Below are positions 36,615 to 46,400 of a stretch of DNA of 64,000 nucleotides, piece by piece. Position 1 is the first letter of the stretch. Each line of letters starts with the position of its first letter. Location of the stretch: contig NZ_AP024655.1 in the NCBI RefSeq assembly GCF_019977355.1, positions 1,736,001 through 1,800,000 on the forward strand, read 5' to 3'. The notes below the pieces were generated by a model that saw only the letters and a program-made list of their open reading frames with translations, was not told where the DNA came from and searched no databases. The translations under genes and the position numbers were made by a program. The DNA comes from Arthrobacter sp. NicSoilB8 (GTDB lineage Bacteria; Actinomycetota; Actinomycetes; Actinomycetales; Micrococcaceae).

Positions 36615-36648
36615 AACCGGTATTCCCGCGACACGCGGCGCCGGTTAT
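36615..36648 (+). terminator. Hairpin downstream of ftsQ
   Basis: TAACCGG (36615-36621) pairs with CCGGTTA (36642-36648) and encloses a second hairpin CCGCG-ACA-CGCGG. No T-run follows, so it may be a weak terminator or attenuator between ftsQ and the ftsZ promoter. Confidence 0.4.
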
Positions 36649-36692
36649 TGAATGTCCCCGGCATAGGAAATACCGTCACAGACATGAGTTAC

Positions 36693-36724
36693 TTGACATA
36701 ACTATAACCTTCAACTCGAAGGTT
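36693..36724 (+). promoter_or_regulatory. Putative ftsZ promoter/operator region
   Basis: An AT-rich island in GC-rich DNA about 70-100 bases before ftsZ. It contains TTGACA (36693-36698) and a dyad AACCTTC-N5-GAAGGTT (36706-36724). A second half-site AAGGTT follows at once. The -10 element is not clear. It could be a regulator site controlling ftsZ independently of the upstream operon. Confidence 0.4.
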
Positions 36725-36791
36725 AAGGTTCAAAGCTTCAAGCAGGACTCGATAAGTTTTCGCATTAGTACACGAACAAGGGACACGTAAC

Positions 36792-38009
36792 GTGGCAGCT
36801 CCGCAGAATTACTTGGCCGTCATCAAGGTCGTCGGCATCGGCGGCGGTGGCGTGAACGCAGTCAACCGCATGATCGAGGTCGGTCTTCGCGGCGTCGAAT
36901 TCATCGCCATCAACACCGATGCCCAGGCATTGTTGATGAGCGATGCCGACGTCAAACTCGACGTCGGGCGTGAACTGACCCGTGGACTCGGTGCTGGCGC
37001 GAACCCCGAGGTCGGCCGTCAGGCCGCGGAGGACCACGCCGATGAAATCGAAGAGGTCATCCGCGGCGCAGACATGGTGTTCGTCACCGCTGGCGAAGGT
37101 GGCGGAACAGGCACCGGAGGCGCCCCCGTCGTGGCCCGGATTGCGCGTTCCCTTGGCGCGCTGACGATCGGCGTCGTGACGCGCCCCTTCACCTTCGAGG
37201 GCCGCCGCCGCGCCGGCTCCGCCGAAGCCGGCATCGACGCCCTGCGCGATGAAGTCGACACCCTGATCGTGATCCCGAACGACCGCCTCCTCTCCATCAG
37301 CGACCGCAACGTCTCGGTCCTGGACGCGTTCCGTTCCGCTGACCAGGTCCTGCTGTCCGGTGTCCAGGGCATCACGGACCTCATCACCACGCCGGGCCTG
37401 ATCAACCTTGACTTCGCCGACGTCAAGTCCGTCATGCAGGGCGCCGGCTCCGCACTCATGGGCATTGGCTCGGCCCGCGGCGAAGACCGCGCTGTCAAGG
37501 CCGCGGAGCTCGCCATCGCCTCGCCGCTGCTGGAAGCATCGATCGACGGCGCCCACGGCGTCCTGCTTTCCATCCAGGGCGGATCGGACCTCGGCCTCTT
37601 CGAAATCAACGAGGCGGCCCGCCTGGTCCAGGAGGTCGCCCACCCGGAGGCCAACATCATCTTCGGCGCCGTGATCGATGACGCCCTCGGCGATGAGGCG
37701 CGCGTCACCGTCATCGCCGCCGGCTTCGACGACGTCAAGGCCACCTCGCCGTCCATGGACCAGTCCCTGCCCGCCGCGCCGCAGCGCCCGGCGTCGGCAG
37801 CCCCGGTCCCGGCGCAGGCACCCGCCTCCGCCCAGGTTCAGCCGCTGCACGCTGCCGTCGGGGCCTCCGGCTACGGCGGCTGGGGCCAGCAGCGCCCCTC
37901 CGCGGTACCGGCTGACTCGGGCTTCGACGTCGACCTTCCGGCCGTCGTGGAGCCGGACCTCTCCGGCCGCCACTCCGATGACCTGGATGTCCCCGACTTC
38001 CTGAAGTAA
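36792..38009 (+). CDS. ftsZ: Cell division GTPase FtsZ
   Basis: Bacterial tubulin homologue that forms the Z-ring. The 405 aa hold [26 protein letters not shown], the GTP-binding tubulin signature GGGTGTGG (103-110), NDRLL, and the synergy/T7-loop region [12 protein letters not shown]. After the GTPase core a flexible Ala/Pro/Gln linker leads to the conserved C-terminal peptide DLDVPDFLK, which docks SepF and FtsW in actinobacteria. The GTG start has AAGGGA upstream. A separate promoter region lies in the 254-base gap before it. Confidence 0.98.
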   Translation: MAAPQNYLAVIKVVGIGGGGVNAVNRMIEVGLRGVEFIAINTDAQALLMSDADVKLDVGRELTRGLGAGANPEVGRQAAEDHADEIEEVIRGADMVFVTAGEGGGTGTGGAPVVARIARSLGALTIGVVTRPFTFEGRRRAGSAEAGIDALRDEVDTLIVIPNDRLLSISDRNVSVLDAFRSADQVLLSGVQGITDLITTPGLINLDFADVKSVMQGAGSALMGIGSARGEDRAVKAAELAIASPLLEASIDGAHGVLLSIQGGSDLGLFEINEAARLVQEVAHPEANIIFGAVIDDALGDEARVTVIAAGFDDVKATSPSMDQSLPAAPQRPASAAPVPAQAPASAQVQPLHAAVGASGYGGWGQQRPSAVPADSGFDVDLPAVVEPDLSGRHSDDLDVPDFLK

Positions 38010-38022
38010 ACGGATCGGCTTC

Positions 38023-38054
38023 AGCATGGCACCGCCGTCCGGCGGTGCCATGCT
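38023..38054 (+). terminator. Hairpin terminator after ftsZ
   Basis: A perfect 14-bp stem, AGCATGGCACCGCC (38023-38036) with its complement (38041-38054), around the loop GTCC. A T-run is missing. It begins 13 bases after the ftsZ stop. Confidence 0.65.
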
Positions 38055-38138
38055 GCGTTGCGGCAGGTCACGGTGGATCGGGTTACGGTGGATGGTATGA
38101 ACGCAAGAATTCCGGACATATTGATGGCGGTGTTGTGA

Positions 38139-38888
38139 TTGTTTTCCTGGCGGGCTGAAGTCCGGCCGGGCGTCTGGGTGGCCTTCACCGACGTCGGAGC
38201 CGGGAACCTGGCACTGCACGTTGGCGATGACCCCGCGGAGGTTCGCCGCCGCCGTGCGGAGCTCGAAGCCGCCGCGGGACTCGGCGGGCGCTCCTTCAGG
38301 TACATGAACCAGGTCCACGGCGCTGACGTCGCCACGATCAGCGGCGGCGCCGCTACGGCAGACGCCGCGGAGGCTGCGGTTGCCCCGACCGCCGATGCCA
38401 TGGTGACCCTGACCGAGCCGCTGGCCGTCATGGTGGCGGACTGTGTCCCGGTAGTCCTGGTCGGCGACGGCCCGGCCGGCGCCCCGGTCCTTGGCGTCGT
38501 CCACGCCGGGCGGCCCGGCGTGGCCGCCGGCGTGGTGCCGGCCGCCGTCTCGCGCCTGCGGGAACTTGGCGCGGAGAACATCGGCGCCTGGGTCGGTCCG
38601 TCCGTCTGCGGAGGCTGCTACGAGGTGCCTGACGGCCTGCGCGCTGACGTTGCCGCGGCCGTCCCGGCGACCTGGTGCACCACCTCGACCGGCACTCCCG
38701 GGCTGGACCTGCCCGCGGGCGTCCGGAGCCAACTGGAGGCGGAAGGGGTCTCGGTCGAATACTCCGGGGGCTGCACCCTCGAGGACGACACTTTGTTTTC
38801 CTACCGGCGCAACGGCCAGACCGGCCGCTTCGCCGGCCTCGTGTGGATGCACGCCACGGACGGAACCCGAGGACATGGCCATGACTGA
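38139..38888 (+). CDS. pgeF: Peptidoglycan editing factor PgeF (YfiH, laccase-domain)
   Basis: A 249-aa purine-nucleoside phosphorylase-like/laccase-domain protein. In Escherichia coli the homologue removes wrongly incorporated amino acids from UDP-MurNAc precursors. Signatures are FRYMNQVHGADV (metal-site His), VADCVPVVLV, GVVHAGRPGVAAGV with the second His, and GPSVCGGCYEVP with the Cys. The TTG at 38139 is the first possible start because a stop codon directly precedes it. Its stop overlaps yggS by eight bases. The position between ftsZ and sepF is standard for actinobacteria. Confidence 0.88.
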   Translation: MFSWRAEVRPGVWVAFTDVGAGNLALHVGDDPAEVRRRRAELEAAAGLGGRSFRYMNQVHGADVATISGGAATADAAEAAVAPTADAMVTLTEPLAVMVADCVPVVLVGDGPAGAPVLGVVHAGRPGVAAGVVPAAVSRLRELGAENIGAWVGPSVCGGCYEVPDGLRADVAAAVPATWCTTSTGTPGLDLPAGVRSQLEAEGVSVEYSGGCTLEDDTLFSYRRNGQTGRFAGLVWMHATDGTRGHGHD

Positions 38889-39690
38889 GCCGGCGAAGGG
38901 GCGGCCCGCACACAGTCCAATCCCTGCCGCCGGACAGGGGGAGAACCCGGCAGGCGCGCTCGAGGGTCCCCGGCTGGCGCAGCTGGACACGAACCTGACA
39001 GCTGTCCGCCGCCGGATCGACGCCGCAGCGGCCGCCGCCGGCCGGCAGGCGACGCCGCCCCGGCTGATCGTCGTCACCAAGTTCCACCCGGCACAGGACG
39101 TCCGCCGGCTCGCGTCCCTGGGGGTCACCGACGTCGGGGAAAACCGGGACCAGGAGGCCGCGGAGAAGGCGGCACAGCTCGGCGATCTCGGCCTGTGGTG
39201 GCACTTCATCGGCCAGCTCCAAAGCAACAAGGCCAAGTCGGTGGTGAAGTACGCCCACGCCGTGCATTCGGTGGACAGGCAGGCCCTGGCTGCCGCCCTC
39301 GCCAAGGCGATGGCAGCCGAAAGTGACCGCACAGGGCGTCCGCCTTTGGACTGTTTCATCCAGGTCAACCTGGCGGAGCAGGCCGCCGATTCAGCGGCGG
39401 CGCACCGCGGCGGCGCGGCCCCCGAAGAGGTCCCGGCCCTCGCCGAACAGCTAGCCGGAGCGGCCGGACTCCGGCTCGCGGGCGTCATGGCCGTTGCCCC
39501 GCTCGGCGCGGACCCGGCGGCCGCGTTCGAGAAACTGGCGGGCATTTCCGGGCGGCTGACCGACCAATTTCCGGACGCCACGGGAATATCGGCCGGCATG
39601 AGCCAGGACCTCGAGGAGGCTGTCCGGTTCGGGGCGACACACCTGCGCATTGGCTCCGATATTCTCGGTCCGCGTCCGGCGCTGCGGTAA
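38881..39690 (+). CDS. yggS: PLP homeostasis protein YggS/PROSC family
   Basis: A pyridoxal-phosphate-binding TIM-barrel protein (269 aa) involved in PLP and amino-acid homeostasis, without known catalysis. The Schiff-base lysine is in LIVVTKFHP, followed by DVGENRDQEAAEK, WHFIGQLQSNKAK, and the late motifs LRLAGVMAV and GMSQDLEEAVRFGATHLRIGSDILG. The ATG at 38881 is preferred to one two codons upstream because GAGGA is then at usable distance. It is coupled to pgeF by an eight-base overlap. The first 40 residues are a disordered extension. Confidence 0.93.
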   Translation: MTEPAKGRPAHSPIPAAGQGENPAGALEGPRLAQLDTNLTAVRRRIDAAAAAAGRQATPPRLIVVTKFHPAQDVRRLASLGVTDVGENRDQEAAEKAAQLGDLGLWWHFIGQLQSNKAKSVVKYAHAVHSVDRQALAAALAKAMAAESDRTGRPPLDCFIQVNLAEQAADSAAAHRGGAAPEEVPALAEQLAGAAGLRLAGVMAVAPLGADPAAAFEKLAGISGRLTDQFPDATGISAGMSQDLEEAVRFGATHLRIGSDILGPRPALR

Positions 39691-39777
39691 GTTCGACGTA
39701 TTGGAAGGTAACGGCGGGGATTCCAAGGCTATCTAGTCATTAAGCGGCCCGCTTACGGACAAGATTAGGAGTCGACC

Positions 39778-40308
39778 ATGGCTGGCGCTCTGCGCAAGAC
39801 AATGATCTATCTTGGGCTCGCCGACGGCGACGAACACTACGAGTCTGAGCACCCCACACCGCACAAGGATGAGGACGAATCCATGGAGCAGGACCGCGAG
39901 GAACGACGAGCGCCGGCGCCCGTCCGCGAGGTCCCCCGGGAAGAGCCCTACGCCGCCGAAGAGGAATATCGCGCACCTGTGACACCCATCAAGCGTGCGG
40001 CATCGAGCCGCGAAGAGACCACCGGACTCCGGCAAATCACCACAATCCATCCGCGTTCGTACAACGACGCCAAACTCATCGGCGAAAGCTTCCGCGACGG
40101 GATCCCCGTCATCATGAACGTCACCGACATGGGCGAGGCCGACGCCAAGCGACTCGTGGACTTCTCCGCCGGCCTTGTTTTCGGACTCCGCGGCAGCATC
40201 GAGCGGGTGACGAACAAGGTGTTCCTGCTCTCGCCGTCGTACATCGAGGTCATTGGCGATGACAAGAAGGCCAGCGAGACGCAGGCGAGTTTTTTCAACC
40301 AAAGCTAG
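39778..40308 (+). CDS. sepF: Cell division protein SepF
   Basis: Membrane anchor and organiser of the Z-ring in actinobacteria, which lack FtsA. The 176 aa start with [16 protein letters not shown], the amphipathic membrane-binding helix, followed by an acidic/basic linker and the SepF globular domain ([67 protein letters not shown]), ending in a short tail. AGGAG stands before the ATG. It binds the C-terminal peptide of FtsZ encoded just upstream. Confidence 0.96.
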   Translation: MAGALRKTMIYLGLADGDEHYESEHPTPHKDEDESMEQDREERRAPAPVREVPREEPYAAEEEYRAPVTPIKRAASSREETTGLRQITTIHPRSYNDAKLIGESFRDGIPVIMNVTDMGEADAKRLVDFSAGLVFGLRGSIERVTNKVFLLSPSYIEVIGDDKKASETQASFFNQS

Positions 40309-40327
40309 CGGCGAATATTTCGCACGA

Positions 40328-40356
40328 ATGCCAGGCGGGGGAGACCCGCCTGGCAT
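40328..40356 (+). terminator. Hairpin after sepF
   Basis: ATGCCAGGCGGG (40328-40339) pairs perfectly with CCCGCCTGGCAT (40345-40356) around a five-base loop. No T-run follows. Confidence 0.6.
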
Positions 40357-40446
40357 GGGTGTGGAATTATCCGTGTTGAAATAGAAGCAACACTTTCCTT
40401 AGGACACTGCGGTATCCGGAATGAACATGGAGATATGAGTTAGCTC

Positions 40447-40755
40447 ATGGGAATTGTTTTTGGGCTCGTCTATATCGCTCTGTTGCTTTTTTTCGTGGCA
40501 CTCATCATCCGCCTCGTCTTCGACTGGGTGCAGATGTTTGCCCGGAGCTGGCGGCCGCGCGGAGCGGCGCTCGTGACCGCCCACGCTGTGTATTCGGTCA
40601 CGGACAGGCCGCTCAAGCTGCTTCGCCGGCTGATCCCGCCGCTGCGTCTGGGCGGAGTTTCCCTTGACATCGGCTTCCTGCTGCTGTTCGTGGCCGTGAG
40701 CGTGGCGATGTGGGTCGTCAAGGGCCTGGTGTACGCCCAACCGGTCGCAGCATGA
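40447..40755 (+). CDS. YggT family membrane protein
   Basis: A 102-aa integral membrane protein with two hydrophobic segments (GLVYIALLLFFVALIIRLVFDWV and IGFLLLFVAVSVAMWVVKGLVY) linked by a basic loop with the family pattern VTDRPLKLLRRLIPPLRLGGVSLDIGF. The biochemical role is unknown. It is conserved between sepF and divIVA in many Gram-positive bacteria, which suggests a part in division or polar growth. The ribosome-binding site is weak. Confidence 0.88.
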   Translation: MGIVFGLVYIALLLFFVALIIRLVFDWVQMFARSWRPRGAALVTAHAVYSVTDRPLKLLRRLIPPLRLGGVSLDIGFLLLFVAVSVAMWVVKGLVYAQPVAA

Positions 40756-40918
40756 GCCGCCCCGGCACGGCAGGCGACTGACCAGGGCCGACGCCCAAAC
40801 CGATAGAAACTCCGGTTTGACACTGCGGTGTTGAATTAGAGGAACCAGACCATATTTAGGTACCGTAGTTTTGACGGCCGGAAGGCCTACTGACTAACTA
40901 GACCAACGAGGTGACCAG

Positions 40919-41614
40919 ATGGCTTTGACGCCAGAAGACGTTGTCAACAAGCGCTTTCAGCCGACCAAGTTCCGCGAAGGCTACGACCAGGATGAAGTTG
41001 ATGACTTCCTGGACGAGATCGTCGTCGAACTGCGACGCCTGAACCAGGAGAACGACGAGCTCCGCAAGAAGCTCGCCGAACTCGGCGCCGGCACGCCTGC
41101 CAGCTCCACCGCCGCGGCGCCCGTCGTGGAAAAGGTGCCGGCACCCGTCAAGGCCGAGAAGGAAGACGCTGCCAAGGCCGAGGCCGAGGCAAAGGCAAAG
41201 GCGGCCGCGGAAGCCGCCAAGAAGAAGGAAGCCGAGCAGGCCGCCAAGGCTGCCCAGGCAGTCGAACCGGCACGCACCGCTGCCACCCCGGCCTCCGAGT
41301 CCGCAGCCGGCCTGCTCGCCATGGCGCAGCAGATGCACGACAAGCACATCGCCGACGGCGAGCAGCAGCGCGACAAGATCATCGCCGAGGCGCAGATCGA
41401 AGCCAGCAGCCTCGTCAACGATGCGCAGGAGAAGTCGCGTAAGATCCTCGGTGCCCTCGAGCAGCAGCGCTCCGTCCTGGAACGCAAGGTCGAGCAGCTG
41501 CGCGGCTTCGAGCGTGACTACCGCTCACGCCTGAAGGCCTACATCGAAGGCCAGCTCCGTGACCTCGACGCCCGCGGCTCGGTTGCCGCCCCTGAGGTTA
41601 GCGAAACCAGCTAG
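40919..41614 (+). CDS. divIVA: Polar growth protein DivIVA/Wag31
   Basis: Coiled-coil protein that marks cell poles and septa and organises wall synthesis in actinobacteria. The 231 aa begin with MALTPEDVVNKRFQPTKFREGYDQDEVDDFLDEIV, the membrane-binding DivIVA N-domain, and a first coiled coil. A linker rich in Ala/Lys/Glu (about 60-125) is followed by a second long coiled coil (QQMHDKHIADGEQQRDKIIAEAQ ... LRGFERDYRSRLKAYIEGQLRDL). GAGGTGACC precedes the ATG. A TTGACA hexamer at 40817 may mark its own promoter in the 163-base gap upstream. Confidence 0.95.
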   Translation: MALTPEDVVNKRFQPTKFREGYDQDEVDDFLDEIVVELRRLNQENDELRKKLAELGAGTPASSTAAAPVVEKVPAPVKAEKEDAAKAEAEAKAKAAAEAAKKKEAEQAAKAAQAVEPARTAATPASESAAGLLAMAQQMHDKHIADGEQQRDKIIAEAQIEASSLVNDAQEKSRKILGALEQQRSVLERKVEQLRGFERDYRSRLKAYIEGQLRDLDARGSVAAPEVSETS

Positions 41615-41637
41615 CGCATTAAGCAAGTATTCTGAAA

Positions 41638-41680
41638 GCCGGTGGCTGAGGACTCCTCGGCCGCCGGCCTTTCGTCTTTC
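41638..41680 (+). terminator. Terminator of divIVA
   Basis: An extended stem from GCCGG at 41638 (GCCGGTGGCTGAGGA against TCCTCGGCCGCCGGC) is followed by CTTTCGTCTTTC. It separates divIVA from lspA. Confidence 0.7.
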
Positions 41681-41781
41681 CCGCACCGTTTTAGTCCTGC
41701 ACGGTGCCGCCACCGGTCCCGGTGCCGGCGCTTGCCGGGCACCATCCCCGGTCTTCGTACTGGCTCCCGATCGAAAGCACT

Positions 41782-42360
41782 ATGACTGACGCACCATCAC
41801 CAGACGCCACGCAGCCCGCCGAGGCGGCAGAGACCGTCCACGCCCGGCCGCGCCGGGCGGCGCTGTTTGTCCTGTTCGCTGCCTTCGCCGTGTTCGCCTA
41901 TGTGTTCGACCAGCTGACCAAGCTCTGGGTCACGTCCACCATGACGGAGGGCGAGCGGATACCGGTGTTTCCACCGCTGCTGCACTGGTTCTACATCCGC
42001 AACTCCGGAGCGGCGTTTTCGATCGGCGAAAACGTCACGTGGGTCTTCACGATCATCATGGCGGCCGTGTCCGTCGCTATCCTGCTGCAGCTGCGCAAGC
42101 TCGGTTCGCTCTGGTGGGCCCTGGCGCTCGGGCTGCTGCTCGGCGGCGCGCTCGGCAACCTGACGGACCGGCTCTTCCGGGAGCCATCCTTCGCGATGGG
42201 CCACGTGGTGGACTTCATCCAGCTCCCGAACTTCGCGATCTTCAACATTGCCGACTCGGCCGTCGTCTCCGCCGTCGTCATCATCTGCCTGCTTACGCTC
42301 CGCGGGATCTCCCTCGACGGTTCGCGCCATACGAAGGAAACAGTGGCCAAGGATGTCTGA
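41782..42360 (+). CDS. lspA: Lipoprotein signal peptidase
   Basis: Membrane aspartyl protease (192 aa) that cleaves the signal peptides of prolipoproteins such as the lipoprotein at 18 kb. Four TM helices are visible. The family motifs are [39 protein letters not shown] (first catalytic Asp) and [21 protein letters not shown] (second catalytic Asp). The ATG at 41782 is preferred over a start 26 codons upstream, which would add only low-complexity sequence. The last bases overlap rluD by eight. Confidence 0.95.
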   Translation: MTDAPSPDATQPAEAAETVHARPRRAALFVLFAAFAVFAYVFDQLTKLWVTSTMTEGERIPVFPPLLHWFYIRNSGAAFSIGENVTWVFTIIMAAVSVAILLQLRKLGSLWWALALGLLLGGALGNLTDRLFREPSFAMGHVVDFIQLPNFAIFNIADSAVVSAVVIICLLTLRGISLDGSRHTKETVAKDV

Positions 42361-43327
42361 ACAAGCAGATCTGGCCGGGGACTCCGGCGCTGCCGCTGCC
42401 GAGCACCGGCGGTTCACCGTCCCGGAAGACCTTGCCGGCGCGCGCGTGGACGCCGGCCTGTCCAAACTGATGGAAATTTCCCGCTCTCAGGCGGCGGTCC
42501 TGATTGCCGAAGGCAACGTCAGCAGCAACGCCAAGAGGGTCGGGAAATCCCTCAAACTCGCCGCCGGCACCGTGCTCGACGTCGTGGTGCCCGGCCGCCG
42601 GGACCCCCTGGAAATCGTGGAGGAAGTCGTGGAAGGCTTGAAGGTCCTGCTGGACGATGACGAGTTCGTGGTCATCGACAAGCCCGTCGGTGTGGCAGCC
42701 CACCCCTCGCCCGGCTGGGTAGGACCCACGGTAGTGGGCGGCCTCGCCGGCCTCGGCTACCGGATCTCGACGTCGGGGGCACCGGAGCGCGCCGGCATCG
42801 TCCACCGGCTCGACGTCGGCACCTCCGGCGTCATGGTGGTCGCCAAGACCGAAAACGCCTACACCGTGCTCAAACGGGCCTTCAAGGAACGCACTGTGGA
42901 CAAGGTCTACCACGCTGTGGTCCAGGGGCTTCCCGATCCGCTGGCCGGCACCATCGACGCGCCCATCGGCCGCCACCCGGGCCACGACTGGCGGTTCGCC
43001 GTGATCGAGGACGGCCGTGATTCCATCACGCACTACGAGGTCCTCGAAGCCTTCGGAAAGGCCTCGCTCGTGGAGGTGCACCTGGAAACGGGCCGCACCC
43101 ACCAGATCCGCGTCCACTTCGCGGCCCTGCGCCACCCCTGCGCCGGTGACCTCACGTACGGCGCAGACCCGCGGCTGGCGGCCACCCTGGGCCTGACCCG
43201 GCAGTGGCTTCATGCCCGGGAACTGTCCTTCGACCACCCGCGGACGGGGGAGCGGGTCACCGTCACCAGCGAGTATCCGCAGGACCTGAAGTATGCCCTC
43301 GAGGTCCTGGAGTCCGGGGACGCCTGA
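42353..43327 (+). CDS. rluD: RluA-family rRNA pseudouridine synthase
   Basis: A 324-aa enzyme that converts uridine to pseudouridine in 23S rRNA (RluD-type by length and context). An N-terminal S4 RNA-binding domain ([26 protein letters not shown]) precedes the catalytic domain with [29 protein letters not shown] (catalytic Asp154), and [24 protein letters not shown]. The ATG at 42353 overlaps the end of lspA by eight bases, a coupling found widely in Gram-positives. The exact target uridines are not visible. Confidence 0.93.
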   Translation: MSEQADLAGDSGAAAAEHRRFTVPEDLAGARVDAGLSKLMEISRSQAAVLIAEGNVSSNAKRVGKSLKLAAGTVLDVVVPGRRDPLEIVEEVVEGLKVLLDDDEFVVIDKPVGVAAHPSPGWVGPTVVGGLAGLGYRISTSGAPERAGIVHRLDVGTSGVMVVAKTENAYTVLKRAFKERTVDKVYHAVVQGLPDPLAGTIDAPIGRHPGHDWRFAVIEDGRDSITHYEVLEAFGKASLVEVHLETGRTHQIRVHFAALRHPCAGDLTYGADPRLAATLGLTRQWLHARELSFDHPRTGERVTVTSEYPQDLKYALEVLESGDA

Positions 43328-43407
43328 GCCGCCCGGCGGCGGCTGCCTGATCCGCACGGGTTCCGTTCCCGCCGTCGTGGTGGCGCGCCACTGTCGCCGC
43401 ACGGCAC

Positions 43408-43413
43408 TAGAAT
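43408..43413 (+). promoter_or_regulatory. -10 hexamer TAGAAT, leaderless-type, before dnaE
   Basis: TAGAAT is followed by exactly six bases and the GTG of dnaE. No Shine-Dalgarno sequence is present. Confidence 0.55.
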
Positions 43414-43419
43414 GGTGCG

Positions 43420-46400
43420 GTGACTTCCAGCAACGACTCGTTTGTCCATCTCCACAACCACACCGAGTACTCGATGCTGGACGGCGCCGCCCGGCTCGGT
43501 GAGCTGTTCGACGAAACCGAGCGGCTCGGCATGCCGGCCTTGGCCACGACGGACCACGGCTACCTGTTCGGCGCCTTCGACTTCTGGAAGCGGGCCACCG
43601 ACCAGGGCATCCGGCCCATCATCGGCGTCGAGGCGTATGTGACTCCCGGGACGGCGCGCACGGACAAGACCCGTGTGCGGTGGGGTGAGGAGCACCAGCG
43701 CAAGGATGACATTTCCGGCGGCGGCTCCTACACGCACATGACCCTGCTCAGCTACAACAACGTGGGCATGCGGAACCTCTTCCGGGCCTCCTCGATTGCC
43801 TCGCTGGACTCGGTCTTCGGCAAATGGCCCCGGCTGGACCGTGAGCTGCTGACCACCTACTCGGAAGGGCTCATCGCCACCACCGGCTGCCCGTCCGGCG
43901 AGGTCCAGACCCGGCTGCGGCTGGGCCAGTACCGCGAAGCCGTCGAAGCGGCCGCGGAGTTCCGCGACATCTTCGGCGCCGAGAACTACTTCTGCGAACT
44001 CATGGACCATGGCCTGGACATCGAGCGGCGCGTCACGGGCGACCTGTTGCGCCTGGCCAAGGAACTGAACCTGCCGCTGGTGGCCACCAACGACCTCCAC
44101 TACACGCACGAGCACGACGCGAAGGCGCACGAGGCCCTGCTGGCCATCCAGTCCGGTTCCACCCTCCTGGAGCCGACGTACGACAACGGCGGTTCCCGCT
44201 TCGCCTTCTCCGGCAGCGGCTACTACCTGAAGTCACCGCAGGAAATGCGGGAGCTGTTCCGCGACCACCCGGAGGCGTGCGACAACACGCTCCTGATCGC
44301 CGAACGCTGCGAGGTCTCGTTCAACACCGGCGCCAACTACATGCCCCGGTTCCCCTGCCCGGAAGGGGAGGACGAAACGTCCTGGCTGGTCAAGGAAGTC
44401 GACAAGGGACTCCGCTACCGCTACCCCCAGGGCATCCCGGACAAGGTCCGCAAACAGGCCGACTATGAGCTGGAAGTCATCACCTCCATGGGCTTCCCCG
44501 GGTACTTCCTCGTGGTGGCCGACTTCATCAACTGGGCCAAGAACAACGGCATCCGGGTGGGTCCCGGGCGTGGCTCGGGTGCAGGCTCCATGGTGGCGTA
44601 CGCCATGCGCATCACCGACCTCGACCCGCTGCACCACGGCCTGATCTTCGAGCGCTTCCTCAACCCGGACCGCGTCTCCATGCCTGACTTCGACGTCGAC
44701 TTCGATGACCGGCGCCGCTCCGAAGTGATCGACTACGTCACGCGCAAATACGGCGACGAACGTGTGGCGATGATCGTCACCTACGGCACCATCAAGACCA
44801 AGCAGGCCCTGAAAGACTCCTCGCGCGTGCTGGGCTACCCGTTCAGCATGGGCGAGCAGCTGACCAAGGCGCTGCCGCCGGCCGTGATGGCCAAGGACAT
44901 TCCGCTGGCCGACATCCAGAACCCCCAATCCAAGCGGTACAGCGAGGCCGGGGACTTCCGCCAGCTGATCGCCACGGACCCGGAGGCCGCCAAAGTCTTC
45001 GAGACGGCGCTGGGCATCGAAGGCCTGAAGCGGCAGTGGGGTGTCCACGCGGCCGGCGTCATCATGTCCTCGGACCCCATCATCGACGTCATCCCGATCA
45101 TGCGCCGCTTCCAGGACGGCCAGGTCATCACGCAGTTCGACTACCCGACATCTGAAGGCCTCGGCCTGATCAAGATGGACTTCCTCGGGCTGCGAAACCT
45201 GACGATCATTTCCGACGCCCTGGAAAACATCAAAATGAACCGGGGCATCGACCTCGACCTCGAAACCCTGGAACTGGACGATACGGCGTCCTACGAGCTG
45301 CTGGCCCGGGGAGACACGCTGGGCGTTTTCCAGCTCGACGGCGGACCCATGCGGTCCCTGCTCAAGCTGATGAAGCCCGACAACTTCGAAGACATCTCCG
45401 CCGTGCTGGCCCTTTACCGGCCCGGACCTATGGGCGCCAACGCGCACACGGACTACGCGCTGCGCAAGAACAAGATCCAAGAGGTCATTCCGATCCACCC
45501 GGAGCTGGAGGAACCGCTGTCCGAAATCCTCGGCGGCACCTACGGGCTGATCGTGTACCAGGAGCAGGTCATGGCCGTGGCGCAGAAGCTCGCCGGCTAT
45601 ACCCTGGGCCAGGCCGACATCCTGCGCCGCGCCATGGGCAAGAAAAAGAAATCCGAGCTGGACAAGCAGTTCGCCGGCTTCTCGCAGGGCATGCAGGACA
45701 ACGGCTACTCCATGGCCGCGGTCAAGACCCTCTGGGACATCCTGCTGCCGTTCTCCGACTACGCCTTCAACAAGGCGCACTCGGCCGCCTACGGCGTCAT
45801 TTCCTACTGGACCGCGTACCTGAAGGCGCACTACGCGCCGGAGTACATGGCCGCCCTGCTGACCTCGGTGGGCGACGACAAGGACAAATCGGCGATTTAC
45901 CTCAACGAATGCCGGCGCATGGGCATCACGGTGCTTCCGCCGGACGTCAACGAATCAGCCCTCAACTTCACCCCGGTCGGCAACGACATCCGTTTCGGCA
46001 TGGGCGCCATCCGCAACGTCGGCGTCAACGCCGTCGAAGCCATGGTGGCGGCGCGCGAAAAGGAGGGCGCATACACGTCCTTCAAGGACTACCTCTTGAA
46101 GGTCCCCGCCGTGGTCTGCAACAAGCGCACCATTGAATCCCTGATCAAGGCAGGCGCCTTCGACTCGCTGGGCCATCACCGGCGGGCCCTGGCCATGATC
46201 CACGAGGAAGCAATCGACTCCGTCATCACCCTCAAGCGCAACGAGGCGATCGGCCAGTTCGACCTCTTCGCCGGCTTTGAGGACCAGGAGCCCGAGGCCT
46301 CCCTCAGCACGGAAATCCCCGACCTGCCGGAATGGGAGAAAAAGGACAAGCTGGCGTTCGAGCGCGACATGCTCGGCCTCTACGTCTCCGATCACCCGCT

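Noticed and set aside
36765-39650. Open frame of 961 codons on the minus strand, antisense to ftsZ, pgeF and yggS
   Set aside because: Covers three certain genes on the other strand; the translation has no family resemblance.
40817-40822. TTGACA as a complete divIVA promoter
   Set aside because: No TANNNT hexamer stands 16-19 bases downstream, so it is mentioned only with the gene and not annotated.
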